Under the pieces are notes generated by a model. The model was not told the origin of the DNA and did no database searches. It saw nothing but the letters and a program-made list of their open reading frames with translations. Below are positions 9,802 through 18,788 of a stretch of 64,000 nt of DNA, in pieces; position 1 is the first letter of the stretch; the number at the start of each line of letters is the position of its first letter. The stretch is from DASTFY01 sp963769115. GTDB lineage: Bacteria; Actinomycetota; Acidimicrobiia; Acidimicrobiales; Ilumatobacteraceae. The stretch is taken from assembly GCA_963769115.1 (NCBI GenBank), contig CAVYKN010000021.1:1-64000 (forward strand), read 5' to 3'. A program made the translations under genes and the position numbers.

Positions 9802-10986
9802 ATGAGCAAGGCGAAGTTTGAGCGTACGAAGCCGCATGTGAATATTGGGACGATGGGTCATATTGATCATGGGAAGACGACGTTGACGGCGGCGATTACG
9901 AAGACGTTGGCGGATCGTGGGTTGGCGGATTATACGCCGTTTGATCAGATTGATAAGGCTCCGGAGGAGAAGGCGCGGGGGATTACGATTTCGATTGCGC
10001 ATGTGGAGTATGAGACTGCGAATCGTCATTATGCGCATGTGGATATGCCGGGTCATGCTGATTACATCAAGAACATGATTACGGGGGCGGCGCAGGTGGA
10101 TGGGGCGATTTTGGTGGTGGCGGCGACGGATGGTCCGATGCCTCAGACCCGGGAGCATGTGTTGTTGGCTCGTCAGGTGGGGGTGCCGTACATCGTGGTG
10201 GCGTTGAACAAGGCTGACGCGGTGGACGACGACGAGCTGTTGGAGTTGGTGGAGCTCGAGGTGCGGGAGTTGTTGAACGAGTACGAGTTCCCGGGGGATG
10301 ACGCGCCGGTGGTGCGGGTGTCGGCGTTGAAGGCGTTGGAGGGGGATGAGGATTGGCAGGCGAAGATCTTGGAGTTGATGGAGGCGGTTGATGCTTCGGT
10401 GCCCGAGCCGGTGCGGGAGTTGGACAAGCCGTTCTTGATGCCGGTGGAGGATGTGTTCACGATCACTGGTCGGGGGACGGTGGTGACCGGGAAGGTGGAG
10501 CAGGGGATCGTCAACACTGGTGACGAGGTGGAGATCGTCGGGTTGCGGGATACCCAGAAGACGGTGTGTACGGGGGTGGAGATGTTCCGCAAGATCTTGG
10601 ATCAGGGTCAGGCGGGTGACAACATCGGTGCTCTGTTGCGGGGGACGAAGAAGGAGGATGTGGAGCGGGGTCAGGTGTTGTGCAAGCCGGGGTCGATCAC
10701 GCCGCACACGAATTTCGAGGCGCAGGTGTATGTGTTGAACAAGGATGAGGGTGGCCGGCATAAGCCGTTCTTCAATAATTATCGGCCGCAGTTCTATTTC
10801 CGGACGACGGATGTGACGGGGACGATTGCGTTGCCGGAGGGGACGGAGATGGTGATGCCGGGGGACAATGTGGCTATGACGGTCGAGTTGGGGAAGCCGA
10901 TCGCTATGGATGAGGGTCTCCGGTTCGCGATCCGTGAGGGTGGCCGCACCGTGGGCGCCGGCCGAGTCGTCAAGATCATCAAGTGA
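9802..10986 (+). CDS. tuf: Elongation factor Tu (aberrant codon use)
   Basis: 394 aa, canonical EF-Tu: GHIDHGKTTLTAAITK, RGITISIAHVEYE, DMPGHADYIKNM and NKAD all present, ending GRVVKIIK. It carries aminoacyl-tRNA to the ribosome. The nucleotide sequence is odd. From the start to about 10200, and in patches to about 10900, codons end mostly in T or G (ATT, GAT, CAT, TTG, GGG) and C-ending codons are avoided. The last 25 codons return to the C-rich style of the neighbours. The protein itself is normal. Gap to fusA is 78 bases and includes TTGACA near 9763. Confidence 0.98.
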   Translation: MSKAKFERTKPHVNIGTMGHIDHGKTTLTAAITKTLADRGLADYTPFDQIDKAPEEKARGITISIAHVEYETANRHYAHVDMPGHADYIKNMITGAAQVDGAILVVAATDGPMPQTREHVLLARQVGVPYIVVALNKADAVDDDELLELVELEVRELLNEYEFPGDDAPVVRVSALKALEGDEDWQAKILELMEAVDASVPEPVRELDKPFLMPVEDVFTITGRGTVVTGKVEQGIVNTGDEVEIVGLRDTQKTVCTGVEMFRKILDQGQAGDNIGALLRGTKKEDVERGQVLCKPGSITPHTNFEAQVYVLNKDEGGRHKPFFNNYRPQFYFRTTDVTGTIALPEGTEMVMPGDNVAMTVELGKPIAMDEGLRFAIREGGRTVGAGRVVKIIK

Positions 10987-10997
10987 AAGGCTGAGAC

Positions 10998-11312
10998 GTG
11001 GCTCAGAGCATTCGTATCCGTCTCAAGGCCTTCGACCATGAGATCATCGACACCTCGACCAAGAAGATCGTCGAGACGGTGCTGCGCACCCAGGCGAAGG
11101 TCCGGGGTCCCATCCCGCTGCCGACCGACAAGCACCGCTTCACCGTCATCCGCTCGCCCCACAAGGACAAGGACTCCCGCGAGCACTTCGAGATGCGGGT
11201 CCACAAGCGGCTGATCGACATCGTCGACCCCACGCCCAAGACCATCGACAGCCTGCAGCGCATCGAGCTGCCCGCCGGCGTCGACATCGAGATCAAGATC
11301 CAGTCGGCATAG
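10998..11312 (+). CDS. rpsJ: Ribosomal protein uS10
   Basis: 104 aa, GTG start 11 bases after tuf. Begins MAQSIRIRLKAFDHEIID and ends in a beta-strand PAGVDIEIKIQSA. It is a 30S head protein and also the NusE antitermination factor. It is usually first in the S10 operon before rplC; here it is the last gene of the tuf transcript and rplC lies 18 kb away. Confidence 0.97.
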   Translation: MAQSIRIRLKAFDHEIIDTSTKKIVETVLRTQAKVRGPIPLPTDKHRFTVIRSPHKDKDSREHFEMRVHKRLIDIVDPTPKTIDSLQRIELPAGVDIEIKIQSA

Positions 11313-11343
11313 CGCCCGCGCCCAGCTCTTCTCCCGGCTGCCG

Positions 11344-12555
11344 TCAGGCGGCCAGCACCGCCATGGCCGAGCCCATGAGATCCTCGAAGTTGGTGCGGTA
11401 GAACCGCTCCCGCAGGTCGTCGGGCGCGTCACCGAGCGACGCCTCGAACCGCTCGATGGGGCGACGGCCACCCTCGACGTGGGGGTAGTCCGAGGAGAAC
11501 AGGCACACCTCGGGGCCGGTCTGCTCGATGATCCAGCCGACGTCCTCCGTCGGATACGGGGTGAAGCGGATCTGACGCCTGACGTACTCGCTCGGGCGTA
11601 GCGACAGCGCCCGCAGCCGGTCCTCGTGGCGGGCGAAGGCCTCGAAGGCGGCTTCCATCTGCCGCATCCACGACGGCACCCAGATCGCCCCCTGCTCGAT
11701 CACCCCGAGGCGGAGGTCCGGGAAGCGCTCCAGGACGCCGTCGAAGATCATCGTGGCCAGCGTCTGGGCCGGCGGGACCGGGATCGCCATGTAGTCGACG
11801 GAGCGGAAGTTCTCCTCGCCGCCGTGGAAGTCCGGCGGGATCGGGAGCCCGTTGCGGAAGTACGCCGGGTCGATGAGGTCGCCGGTCCCACCGACGTGGA
11901 ACACGACCGGAAGGCCGGCCTCCTGCGCCTGGGCCCAGACCGGATCGAGGCCGATGTGGCTGGGCGAGTGGTCGGGCGGGCAGCCCGAGGCCACGAGCAG
12001 GGCGGCCGCGCCCATGGCGATGGCCTCGCCGGCCAGCGCGGGAGCCCGGTCCAGATCGGCGAGGGGCACGTAGCAGGTCGGCAGCAGGCGGGCGTCCACC
12101 GAGCAGAACTCGACCATCCCCCGGTTGTGGGCCCGCGCCACTCCCTCGGTGAGCTCGCTGTCGCCGCTGTGCTCCCAGTCCCGCAGCCGCCGGTTGTGGA
12201 ACGTGTTGAAGACGAGCTGGCTCGAGAAGCCGAGCAGGTCGAGCGCTCGGGGCCGGTCGTCGGCGAGGAACCCGCCGGTGGCGGCGAAGTTCTTGCGGCT
12301 CATGATCTCCTCGGCCTCGACGGCCTGGTACTCCTCGGAGCCGTGGCGTTCGGTCAGCCGGTCGAAGGCGGCGACGAGGTCTCGCTGCTGCTCGGCCGGG
12401 TCGCCGGTCTGGCGCAGCTCGTTCCCGCCCGGGTAGCGCAGTGGTGCGATGCGGTCGCGGACGGCGGGGTCGGCGTGATCCCGCAGCCAGGTCGGCGTCT
12501 CCATGATGTGGGCGTCGGCGTCGTGCACCACCCGCCCCGTCGAGTTGTACGGCAC
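11344..12555 (-). CDS. Amidohydrolase_2 (ACMSD-like TIM-barrel) family protein
   Basis: 403 aa from GTG 12555; longer frames upstream are Arg-rich noise. It opens VVHDADAHIMETPTW (metal-binding DxH), carries internal VVFHVGGTG, and ends with LFSSDYPHVEGG, whose Asp is the usual metal/catalytic residue. This set marks the 2-amino-3-carboxymuconate-semialdehyde decarboxylase-like branch, which performs nonoxidative decarboxylation or hydrolysis of ring-derived acids. Convergent with rpsJ (31 bases apart) and first gene of the metabolic island. Substrate unknown. Confidence 0.82.
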   Translation of the reverse strand: MPYNSTGRVVHDADAHIMETPTWLRDHADPAVRDRIAPLRYPGGNELRQTGDPAEQQRDLVAAFDRLTERHGSEEYQAVEAEEIMSRKNFAATGGFLADDRPRALDLLGFSSQLVFNTFHNRRLRDWEHSGDSELTEGVARAHNRGMVEFCSVDARLLPTCYVPLADLDRAPALAGEAIAMGAAALLVASGCPPDHSPSHIGLDPVWAQAQEAGLPVVFHVGGTGDLIDPAYFRNGLPIPPDFHGGEENFRSVDYMAIPVPPAQTLATMIFDGVLERFPDLRLGVIEQGAIWVPSWMRQMEAAFEAFARHEDRLRALSLRPSEYVRRQIRFTPYPTEDVGWIIEQTGPEVCLFSSDYPHVEGGRRPIERFEASLGDAPDDLRERFYRTNFEDLMGSAMAVLAA

Positions 12556-12602
12556 GGCTCCAGTTTGGCCCCGCCGCCGACCCCGTGCTCGCCGCGCCGG
12601 CC

Positions 12603-13400
12603 TCAGGTCACGAGCGGGAAGCGGTCGTCGTCGAGCGGGCCGCCTTCGGCGAGATCCCGCTGTTCGAACGGGGGAGAGTGCAGCCACGGGCGCAGCGCGA
12701 AGGTGGCGTCGTCGCCCAGCCACCGCAGGCTCACCACCCGCCGCGGCGTCGACAGCCCCTCGGTGCCCGGCGCGTCGTGCAGGGTCCGGAAGTGGAAGGC
12801 GATGACGTCGCCCGGCTCCACCGCGGTCACGAGGATCCGGTGGCGGTCCAGCTCGGCGTCCACGTCAGGGACGAGGTCGAAGCGGTCGTCGGCCCCGCTG
12901 TAGGGGACGTGGTCGACGAAGCGTCGGGGGACGAACCAGCGCCCCCAGCGGTGGGAGCCGGCCACGAACCGCACGCCGCACGACGCCGGGACGGGATCGA
13001 GCGGGATCCAGAAGCTGACGTTCTGGTCGCCGTCGACGCAGTAATAGGGCTGGTCGTGGTGCCACGGCGTGACCTCGCGGGTGCCCGGCTCCTTGACCAG
13101 CACGTGCTCGTGGAAGAAGCGGGAGGTTTCCGAGCCCATGAGCTGCCGGGCCACGCCGGCCAGGCCGGAGTCGAACGCCACCTGCCGGAACCCGTCGATC
13201 CGGTCCCAGTTGCAGTAGTCGCCGAAGTACTGCCCGGGCTGGCCTTCGGGGGTGTACCGCTGGGCGTGCTCACCCGGCTCGGCCAGGTTCCGCTCGACCG
13301 CCGCGGCCAGCATCTCCAACCAGCGTTCGTCGAGCAACCCGCGCAGGACGACGACCCCGTCGTCGGCGTAGGCGGTCCGCTGCGCCGCGGTCACCTCCAT
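12603..13400 (-). CDS. Phytanoyl-CoA dioxygenase (PhyH)-like Fe(II)/2-oxoglutarate oxygenase
   Basis: 265 aa from ATG 13400. The iron-binding motif is WHHDQPYY (HxD) with distal His in FHFRTLHDAPG, and an Arg in RRVVSLRW likely binds 2-oxoglutarate. Typical PhyH features include DGVVVLRGLL near the N-terminus and an FV.GSH.W segment. It would hydroxylate a small organic acid or secondary metabolite. A TAGGTT (-10-like) lies on this strand 7 bases before the ATG, suggesting a leaderless transcript. Divergent from the next gene with only 16 bases between starts. Confidence 0.85.
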   Translation of the reverse strand: MEVTAAQRTAYADDGVVVLRGLLDERWLEMLAAAVERNLAEPGEHAQRYTPEGQPGQYFGDYCNWDRIDGFRQVAFDSGLAGVARQLMGSETSRFFHEHVLVKEPGTREVTPWHHDQPYYCVDGDQNVSFWIPLDPVPASCGVRFVAGSHRWGRWFVPRRFVDHVPYSGADDRFDLVPDVDAELDRHRILVTAVEPGDVIAFHFRTLHDAPGTEGLSTPRRVVSLRWLGDDATFALRPWLHSPPFEQRDLAEGGPLDDDRFPLVT

Positions 13401-13416
13401 GGTCGGGAACCTAGCC

Positions 13417-14610
13417 ATGCCAGACTGCGCCGCCGTGGTGCTGGAGCGCTTCCCCGGTGTCGGCCATGACGGCTGGGCCCGCTTCGACGGGCCGGCGGGC
13501 ACCCAGATGGTGGACTCGGCCATCGAGGCGATGGCGACGTTCTCGGCCCGCGGGGAGAACGGCTGTGGCGGTGGCTTCTTCGCGGCATCGGCGGCCTGCG
13601 ACGAGGTGCAGGCCACGGCCCGCACCACCGTGGGTGAGCTGTTGGGGGCGCCCGCCGAGTCGATCTGGTTCGGGCCGAACATGACGACGATGACTCTGGC
13701 CTTCACCCGCGCGCTGGCGCGTGACTGGGCCCCGGGAGACCGGATCGTCTGCACCCAGCTCGATCACGACGCCGACGTCACCTCGTGGCAGCTGGCCGCG
13801 GCGGACCGCGGCGCGGAGGTGGTGGTCGCACCGATGGACGCCCGCACCGGCCGACTCCCGACGGAGTCGGTGCTGGAGCTGCTCGACGAGCGCGTGCGTT
13901 GGGTGGCGGTGGCGGGCGCGTCGAACCTGCTCGGGTCCATGCCGGACCTGCCGGCCATCGCCCGCGGCGCCCACGCCGCCGGCGCGCGGCTCTTCGTCGA
14001 CGCCGTGGCCCTGGCCGTGCACCGTTCGATCGACGTGACGGCCATCGGGTGCGACGCGCTCGTGACCTCCGCCTACAAGTGGTACGGCCCTCACGCCGCG
14101 GCGATGTACGTCGAGCCCGGGCTGCTGGGCGGCATGCGGCCGTACAAGCTGACGGCCTCCGGGGACGAGGGACCGTCGAGGCTGGAAACGGGCATGCCGA
14201 ACTACGAGGCGCTGGCCGGCGTGACGGCCGCCGCCCGCTACCTCCTCGACGAAGGCATGGATCGCATCGCAGCCGACGAGCGCGCCGTGTTCGATCCACT
14301 GCTGGATGGTCTGTTGGGCATCCCCGGCGTGACCGTGTGGGGGCCGCACGACCTCACCGATCGTGCGCCGACCGTGGCGTTCACGGTCGACGGGCAGGCG
14401 CCGGCGGAGGTGGCCAGGGCGCTGGCCGCGGAGAGGATCGCGGTGTGGAGCGGCCACAACTACGCGCTCGGGCCGGTGGAGGCGCTCGGCCTGGCGGAGG
14501 CCGGTGGCGTCGTGCGGGCCGGCGTCGTCCGCTACATCACCGACGATGATGTCGACCGGCTGTTGGCCGCAGTCGACCGCCTGGCTCGCTCGGCCGGGTC
14601 GGCCGGCTGA
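13417..14610 (+). CDS. Class V aminotransferase / cysteine desulfurase-like protein
   Basis: 397 aa from ATG 13417. Fold-type I PLP enzyme: N-terminal RFDGPAGTQM, FGPNMTTMT, LFVDAVALAVH (the Asp that pairs with PLP nitrogen) and the Schiff-base Lys in SAYKWYGPHAAAMY. The N-terminal D-GPAGTQ and the SAYK-YGPH block resemble the cysteine-desulfurase-like family found outside isc/suf loci. No Fe-S assembly partners are near, so a desulfurase role is not implied. It may act with the divergent dioxygenase. Confidence 0.78.
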   Translation: MPDCAAVVLERFPGVGHDGWARFDGPAGTQMVDSAIEAMATFSARGENGCGGGFFAASAACDEVQATARTTVGELLGAPAESIWFGPNMTTMTLAFTRALARDWAPGDRIVCTQLDHDADVTSWQLAAADRGAEVVVAPMDARTGRLPTESVLELLDERVRWVAVAGASNLLGSMPDLPAIARGAHAAGARLFVDAVALAVHRSIDVTAIGCDALVTSAYKWYGPHAAAMYVEPGLLGGMRPYKLTASGDEGPSRLETGMPNYEALAGVTAAARYLLDEGMDRIAADERAVFDPLLDGLLGIPGVTVWGPHDLTDRAPTVAFTVDGQAPAEVARALAAERIAVWSGHNYALGPVEALGLAEAGGVVRAGVVRYITDDDVDRLLAAVDRLARSAGSAG

Positions 14611-15468
14611 TCACGGGTCGAGCGACCGGGCGGCGAGCGCTGCGAACGCGGCCATGGCCTCGACGGTGCGAGCCCCCGGGCAGGCCGACAGCTCCCGACC
14701 GTCGATGTGCGACACCGGCTGCACGTCGCGGGTGGAACTGGTGACGAAGGCCTCGTCGACGTCGGCCAGCATCATGATCGGTGCATCTGCAACCATCACA
14801 TCGGCGACGTCGATGACCAGGTCGCGCGTGATGCCGGCCAGGCACCCTGTCGCCAGCGACGGCGTGGTCAGGTGGCCGTTCAGGACGTAGAAGATGTTCG
14901 TACCGGTGCCCTCGCAGGTCCGGCCACGGGTGTCCGTGAAGATCGCCTCGTCGCCGCCCTGCTCCCTGGCCGCCCGCAGCGCCACGACGTTGTCGGCGTA
15001 GCTGGTCGTCTTGAGTCCGGCCGTGGCGCCCCGCTCGTTGCGGGCCCACGGCACGGTGACGAGGCGGGTCGCCGGCGGCCACGGCGTGGTGGCGGTGTGG
15101 GTGACGACGAGCGTGGGCGGGTCCTCGCCGCGCGCCGATCCGAGCGGGCCCGCGCCGCTGGTCACCGTGATGCGCAGGCGACCGGTCGGTGCCGCCGACA
15201 CGGCCAGCACCTCGTCCACCGCCTTCCGGAGGATGTCCTCGGACGGCAGCGTGAGGCCCAGTCCGGCGGCCGAGTGCTCCAGCCGGCGGAGGTGGCGGGT
15301 GAGCGCGAACGGCTGGCCGTCGACGGTCTTGAGCGTCTCGAACACCCCGTCGCCGACCAGGAAGCCGTGGTCCAGGGGTGACACCGCGGGCGCGTCCCGG
15401 ACCTCACCGTCGATCCAGACCGCGGTCCCGCCGTTCACGGCCGGCAGCGTACGGTCCGCGTAAGTCAC
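14611..15468 (-). CDS. pabC: Class IV aminotransferase, probable aminodeoxychorismate lyase
   Basis: 285 aa from GTG 15468, which overlaps the pabB stop (GTGA). PLP-fold IV features: DHGFLVGDGVFETLKTVDG at the N-terminus, the PLP Lys in TAGLKTTSYADN, EAIFTDTRGRTCEGTGTNIF and a TPSLATGCLAGITRDLV loop. Aminodeoxychorismate lyase splits 4-amino-4-deoxychorismate to p-aminobenzoate and pyruvate for folate. The family also includes D-amino-acid and branched-chain transaminases, but the overlap with pabB favours PabC. Confidence 0.8.
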   Translation of the reverse strand: MTYADRTLPAVNGGTAVWIDGEVRDAPAVSPLDHGFLVGDGVFETLKTVDGQPFALTRHLRRLEHSAAGLGLTLPSEDILRKAVDEVLAVSAAPTGRLRITVTSGAGPLGSARGEDPPTLVVTHTATTPWPPATRLVTVPWARNERGATAGLKTTSYADNVVALRAAREQGGDEAIFTDTRGRTCEGTGTNIFYVLNGHLTTPSLATGCLAGITRDLVIDVADVMVADAPIMMLADVDEAFVTSSTRDVQPVSHIDGRELSACPGARTVEAMAAFAALAARSLDP

Positions 15469-16493
15469 GCGCCGGCAGGCGTCAGCACCCCGGACGCCAC
15501 CCGCAGCAGGCGGGACGCCTTGAGCTCGGTCTCGGCCCACTCGCCGGCCGGCGTCGAGTCCCAGGTGATGCCGCCGCCCGTGCCGAGATGGGCCTCGCCG
15601 TCCTCGAACCAGAAGGTGCGGATGGCCACATTGAGCTCGCCCCGCCGCCGATCGGCATCGACCCAGCCGACCGCGCCGCAGTAGACCCCGCGAGGCACGG
15701 GCTCCAGCCGCCGCAGGTGCTCCACGGCCGAGATCTTCGGTGCGCCGGTCACCGAACCCGGGGGGAAGGTGGCGTCCATCAGCTCGCCCCAGCCGACCCC
15801 GGGCCGCAACCGGCCCTCGACGGTGCTCACGAGGTGCACGAGCCCCGGATGGTGCTCGAGCGACAGCAGGCTGGGCACCCGGACCGTCCCGTAGCGGCTC
15901 ACCCGCCCGATGTCGTTGCGGACGAGGTCGACGATCATCACGTTCTCGGCCCGGTCCTTGGGCAGCAGCTCCTCCGCCGTAGGGGCGGTGCCCTTGATGG
16001 GGCTCGAGCAGACGAGTTCGCCGTCGCGGCCGAGGAAGAGCTCGGGCGACGCCGACGCCACGTGCACGCCGTGGCCGGGCAGGTGCACCGCGGCCGCGTA
16101 GGGCGCCGGGTTGCCGGCGGCCAGGGCGGCGGCCAGGGCGCCCACCTCGGCCCGGGGCGGGAGCGGGGCGGAGAGGCGGCGGGTCAGGTTGACCTGGTAG
16201 ACGTCGCCGCGGCCGATGGCGGCGCGGATGGCTTCGACCCCGGCCGCGAAGCCGGTCTCGTCGAGACTGGTCCGCCAGGCCTGCCGGGCGATCCCGGGCC
16301 ACGGTGGTCCCGGCCACGGGCGAGCCGGACCGACATCGTCGAAGCGAGCGAGCACGGGCGGGGCGTCGAAGGGCGCGACGACGGCCCAGAAGCCCCGGCC
16401 GTCCAGCGCCGCCAGGTCGCTCGTCACGTCCACCAGGCCCGTGGCCAGGCGATCGCCGACAACGGCGAAGGCCGTACCGGGATCGACGGGCAC
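15465..16493 (-). CDS. pabB: Aminodeoxychorismate synthase component I
   Basis: 342 aa from GTG 16493, or 359 aa from GTG 16544. I prefer the inner start because TAGGCT lies 8 bases upstream on this strand, fitting a leaderless promoter. Chorismate-binding domain motifs: GDVYQVNLTRRL, SSPIKGTAP, VMIVDLVRNDIGR, FPPGSVTGAPK and GGGITWDS. With a glutaminase subunit it converts chorismate to aminodeoxychorismate; pabC follows with a 4-base overlap. No pabA is seen here. Start is nearly back-to-back with the divergent hydrolase. Confidence 0.88.
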   Translation of the reverse strand: MPVDPGTAFAVVGDRLATGLVDVTSDLAALDGRGFWAVVAPFDAPPVLARFDDVGPARPWPGPPWPGIARQAWRTSLDETGFAAGVEAIRAAIGRGDVYQVNLTRRLSAPLPPRAEVGALAAALAAGNPAPYAAAVHLPGHGVHVASASPELFLGRDGELVCSSPIKGTAPTAEELLPKDRAENVMIVDLVRNDIGRVSRYGTVRVPSLLSLEHHPGLVHLVSTVEGRLRPGVGWGELMDATFPPGSVTGAPKISAVEHLRRLEPVPRGVYCGAVGWVDADRRRGELNVAIRTFWFEDGEAHLGTGGGITWDSTPAGEWAETELKASRLLRVASGVLTPAGA

Positions 16494-16554
16494 GTCCGTC
16501 GAGCCTAGGGCCGCGGGCTTGACCCCGGCGTTGGCGGCCGCCACGCTCCCGGCG

Positions 16555-17754
16555 ATGCGAGATCTCGACGTGCACCTCGGGGGCCAACGTCCGTTCGGCC
16601 TCGGCTACTGGCCGCTCTCCGAGGACGATCCCGGGGTCGAGCTGCCTCGGGAGTCCGTGCGGCTCGTGAGTCCGGACGGCGCGTTGGTGCGGGGCCTGCT
16701 GTGGCTCCCGCCCGGCGGGCGCCCGTGGAAGACGGCCGTGATCCTGTCCCACCCGCGAGGCGACTTCAGCGTCCACTACGCCTGCCCCCTGCTGGCCGCC
16801 GCCGGGTACGCGGTGCTCGGCTTCGGCACCCGCTACATGGGGAACGACATCGACTGCTTGCACGAGGCGTGCATCGTCGACGTGAGGACGGCCCACGACG
16901 AGATGGTCCGCCGCGGGGCCGAGGCCGTCGTGCTCCTCGGTAACTCCGGCGGCGGTTCCCTGATGGCCATGGCCCAGGCGGAGCTGGGCATCGGTGACGG
17001 CTGGGTGGGCATGGCGGCGCACCCGGGCGAGGGCGTGTTCATGCTGCAGGTCATCGATCCGTCCGTGGCCGACGAGGACGACCCGTTCAGCCGGATCCCC
17101 GAACTCGACATGTATGACCCCGAGAACGGCTGGCGCCCCTGGCCGCAGCCGTGCTCGTACGACCCCGACTGGCTGGCTCGCTACCGCGAGGCTCAGGTGG
17201 CGCGGGTGGCCCGCATCGACGCCGTGGCCAAGGCGGCGCTGGCCGACAGCGAGGACGCTCGCCAGCGGTTGGCCAGCGTCGATCGCGATGCCGATCCCCG
17301 GGGCTGGCGGGACCTGCGGGCCCGGACCGTCGCCATGCGCTACCTGACGATCTACCGCACGCTGGCCGATCCGGCCTACCTCGACCTGACCATCGATCCG
17401 GACGAGCGTCCGCTCGGGAGCCTGTTCGCCTTCCCGGATCCGCTCGACGCCAACTACGGCCGCGGCGGGCTGGCCCGGACCATGACCGCCAGGGGATGGC
17501 TGTCCACGTGGTCGGGCCTGTCGAGCGCCGCCAAGCTGGCCGACACCATGCCCCAGGTCACCGTGCCCACCCTGCTCGTGCACCCCACGGCCGACACGGA
17601 GATCCGGGTCCGCCAGGCCGAGGAGATCCTGACCAACGCCGGCGCCGAGGACGTGACCTACATCGAGATGAAGGGTGCTCCCCACTACCTCGAGGGCCAC
17701 CGCCCCGCCGCCATGGCCCACGTCGCCGACTGGCTGGCGGCGCGGTACCCGTAG
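16555..17754 (+). CDS. Alpha/beta hydrolase
   Basis: 399 aa. Alpha/beta-hydrolase core with nucleophile elbow GNSGGGS (Ser), an acid in VHPTADTEI and a C-terminal His in GAPHYLEGH, forming a plausible triad. The strand preceding the oxyanion region is AVILSHPRGDFSVHY. A long insertion of about 110 residues with many Arg/Asp between elbow and acid probably forms a lid. Substrate cannot be deduced. Divergent from pabB with no real intergenic space; ends 4 bases before the convergent LLM gene. Confidence 0.75.
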   Translation: MRDLDVHLGGQRPFGLGYWPLSEDDPGVELPRESVRLVSPDGALVRGLLWLPPGGRPWKTAVILSHPRGDFSVHYACPLLAAAGYAVLGFGTRYMGNDIDCLHEACIVDVRTAHDEMVRRGAEAVVLLGNSGGGSLMAMAQAELGIGDGWVGMAAHPGEGVFMLQVIDPSVADEDDPFSRIPELDMYDPENGWRPWPQPCSYDPDWLARYREAQVARVARIDAVAKAALADSEDARQRLASVDRDADPRGWRDLRARTVAMRYLTIYRTLADPAYLDLTIDPDERPLGSLFAFPDPLDANYGRGGLARTMTARGWLSTWSGLSSAAKLADTMPQVTVPTLLVHPTADTEIRVRQAEEILTNAGAEDVTYIEMKGAPHYLEGHRPAAMAHVADWLAARYP

Positions 17755-17758
17755 CGGG

Positions 17759-18771
17759 CTACCCGGCGGCGGCGAAGGCGTCGATCATCGCTCCCACGTC
17801 GCCGAGCGGGTAGAGGATCGGGCAGGTGCAGCCGGCAGCCACGTACTCGGCCACGCGGGTGCGGGCGTCGTCGGGCGTGCCGGACGCGGTGAGCATCTGG
17901 ACGATCTCGTCGGGCACCAGCTTCGACGCCGCCTCTACCTGCTCGTGCGTGGCGGGCCACGTCAGCACCTCGCCGACAGCGTCGAGCAGCGACTGCGGCA
18001 CGCCCGACGCCTTCATGATGTGGGGCTGCTGACCGAGGTACTGGGTGACCATCAACCGCGCCATGTCCAGTGCGGTGGCGCGGTCCTCGTGCACCGAGCA
18101 GACGACGAGCTGCGGGCGGTCGAGGTCGTCCACCGACCGGCCGGCGCGCGCCGCCCCCGCGGCCAGGTGCTCCATCGCCCTCGCGTTGTAGTCGGGGGAC
18201 ACGAGGTAGTTGAGAACGACACCATCGGCGATCTCGCCGGTCAGCTCCATCATCTGCATCCCGGTCGCGCCGATGTAGATGGGGACGTCCTTCGCCCGCC
18301 GCTCCTGGTACACGTAGTCGAGCTCGACACCGTCGAGGTGGACGTAGGCGCCGTGCATCGTGACGGTCTCGTTGTGGAGGAGCGCCCGCACCGCGGTCAC
18401 CACCTCCCGCATGACGGTGAGCGGCCGGGCGCGCTCGATGCCGACCTTGCCGGCCAGCGGATCCCACCAGGCGCCGAGGCCGAGGAGGATGCGGCCCGGC
18501 GCCAGGTCGTCCAGCGTGGCGAAGGTGGCCGCCAACCGGGCCGGGTTGCGGCTCCAGCAGTCGGCCACGCCCGAGCCGACCTTGATCCGCTCCGTCACCG
18601 ACGCGAACGCCGCCATGGGCACCGTGGCCTCCCGCACGAGGCGGCTCTCCGCCTGCCAGACGGCCTCGAAGCCCCGGGCCTCCGCGTACCGGGCGTGCTC
18701 CATCCCCTCCCGGATCGGGTGGGCGTCCTGCAGGTAGAGCGCGGCACGTCGCTGACGTCATCGGTCGGCAT
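17759..18771 (-). CDS. LLM-class flavin/F420-dependent oxidoreductase (frameshifted N-terminus)
   Basis: Luciferase-like monooxygenase family. The main open part ends at 17759 and begins MEHARYAEARGFEAVWQAES, then ERIKVGSGVADCWSRNPARLAATFATLDDLAPGR and PIYIGATG. These match the F420-dependent methylene-H4MPT-reductase-like branch. The expected N-terminal strand (ALYLQDAHPIREG) is in frame but lacks a start. It joins to ATG 18771, which has a GGGAGG site, if one G is restored near 18744. I take that as a one-base deletion. Substrate unknown; the position suggests a role in the catabolic island. Confidence 0.8.
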
Positions 18772-18788
18772 CCTCCCGTCCGGGCGCG

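Noticed and set aside
9751..10761. 336-codon minus-strand frame opposite tuf, rich in His, Arg and Leu
   Set aside because: Arises from the T/G-ending codons of tuf; no homology features.
14611..15468. Class IV aminotransferase as a D-amino-acid transaminase serving the D-carbamoylase
   Set aside because: Possible by family, but the 4-base overlap with pabB makes aminodeoxychorismate lyase the simpler call.
14611..17721. Very long minus-strand open frame (over 1000 codons)
   Set aside because: Only its last 285 codons (pabC) have family motifs. The rest is antisense to the hydrolase and out of frame with pabB, an effect of high GC.
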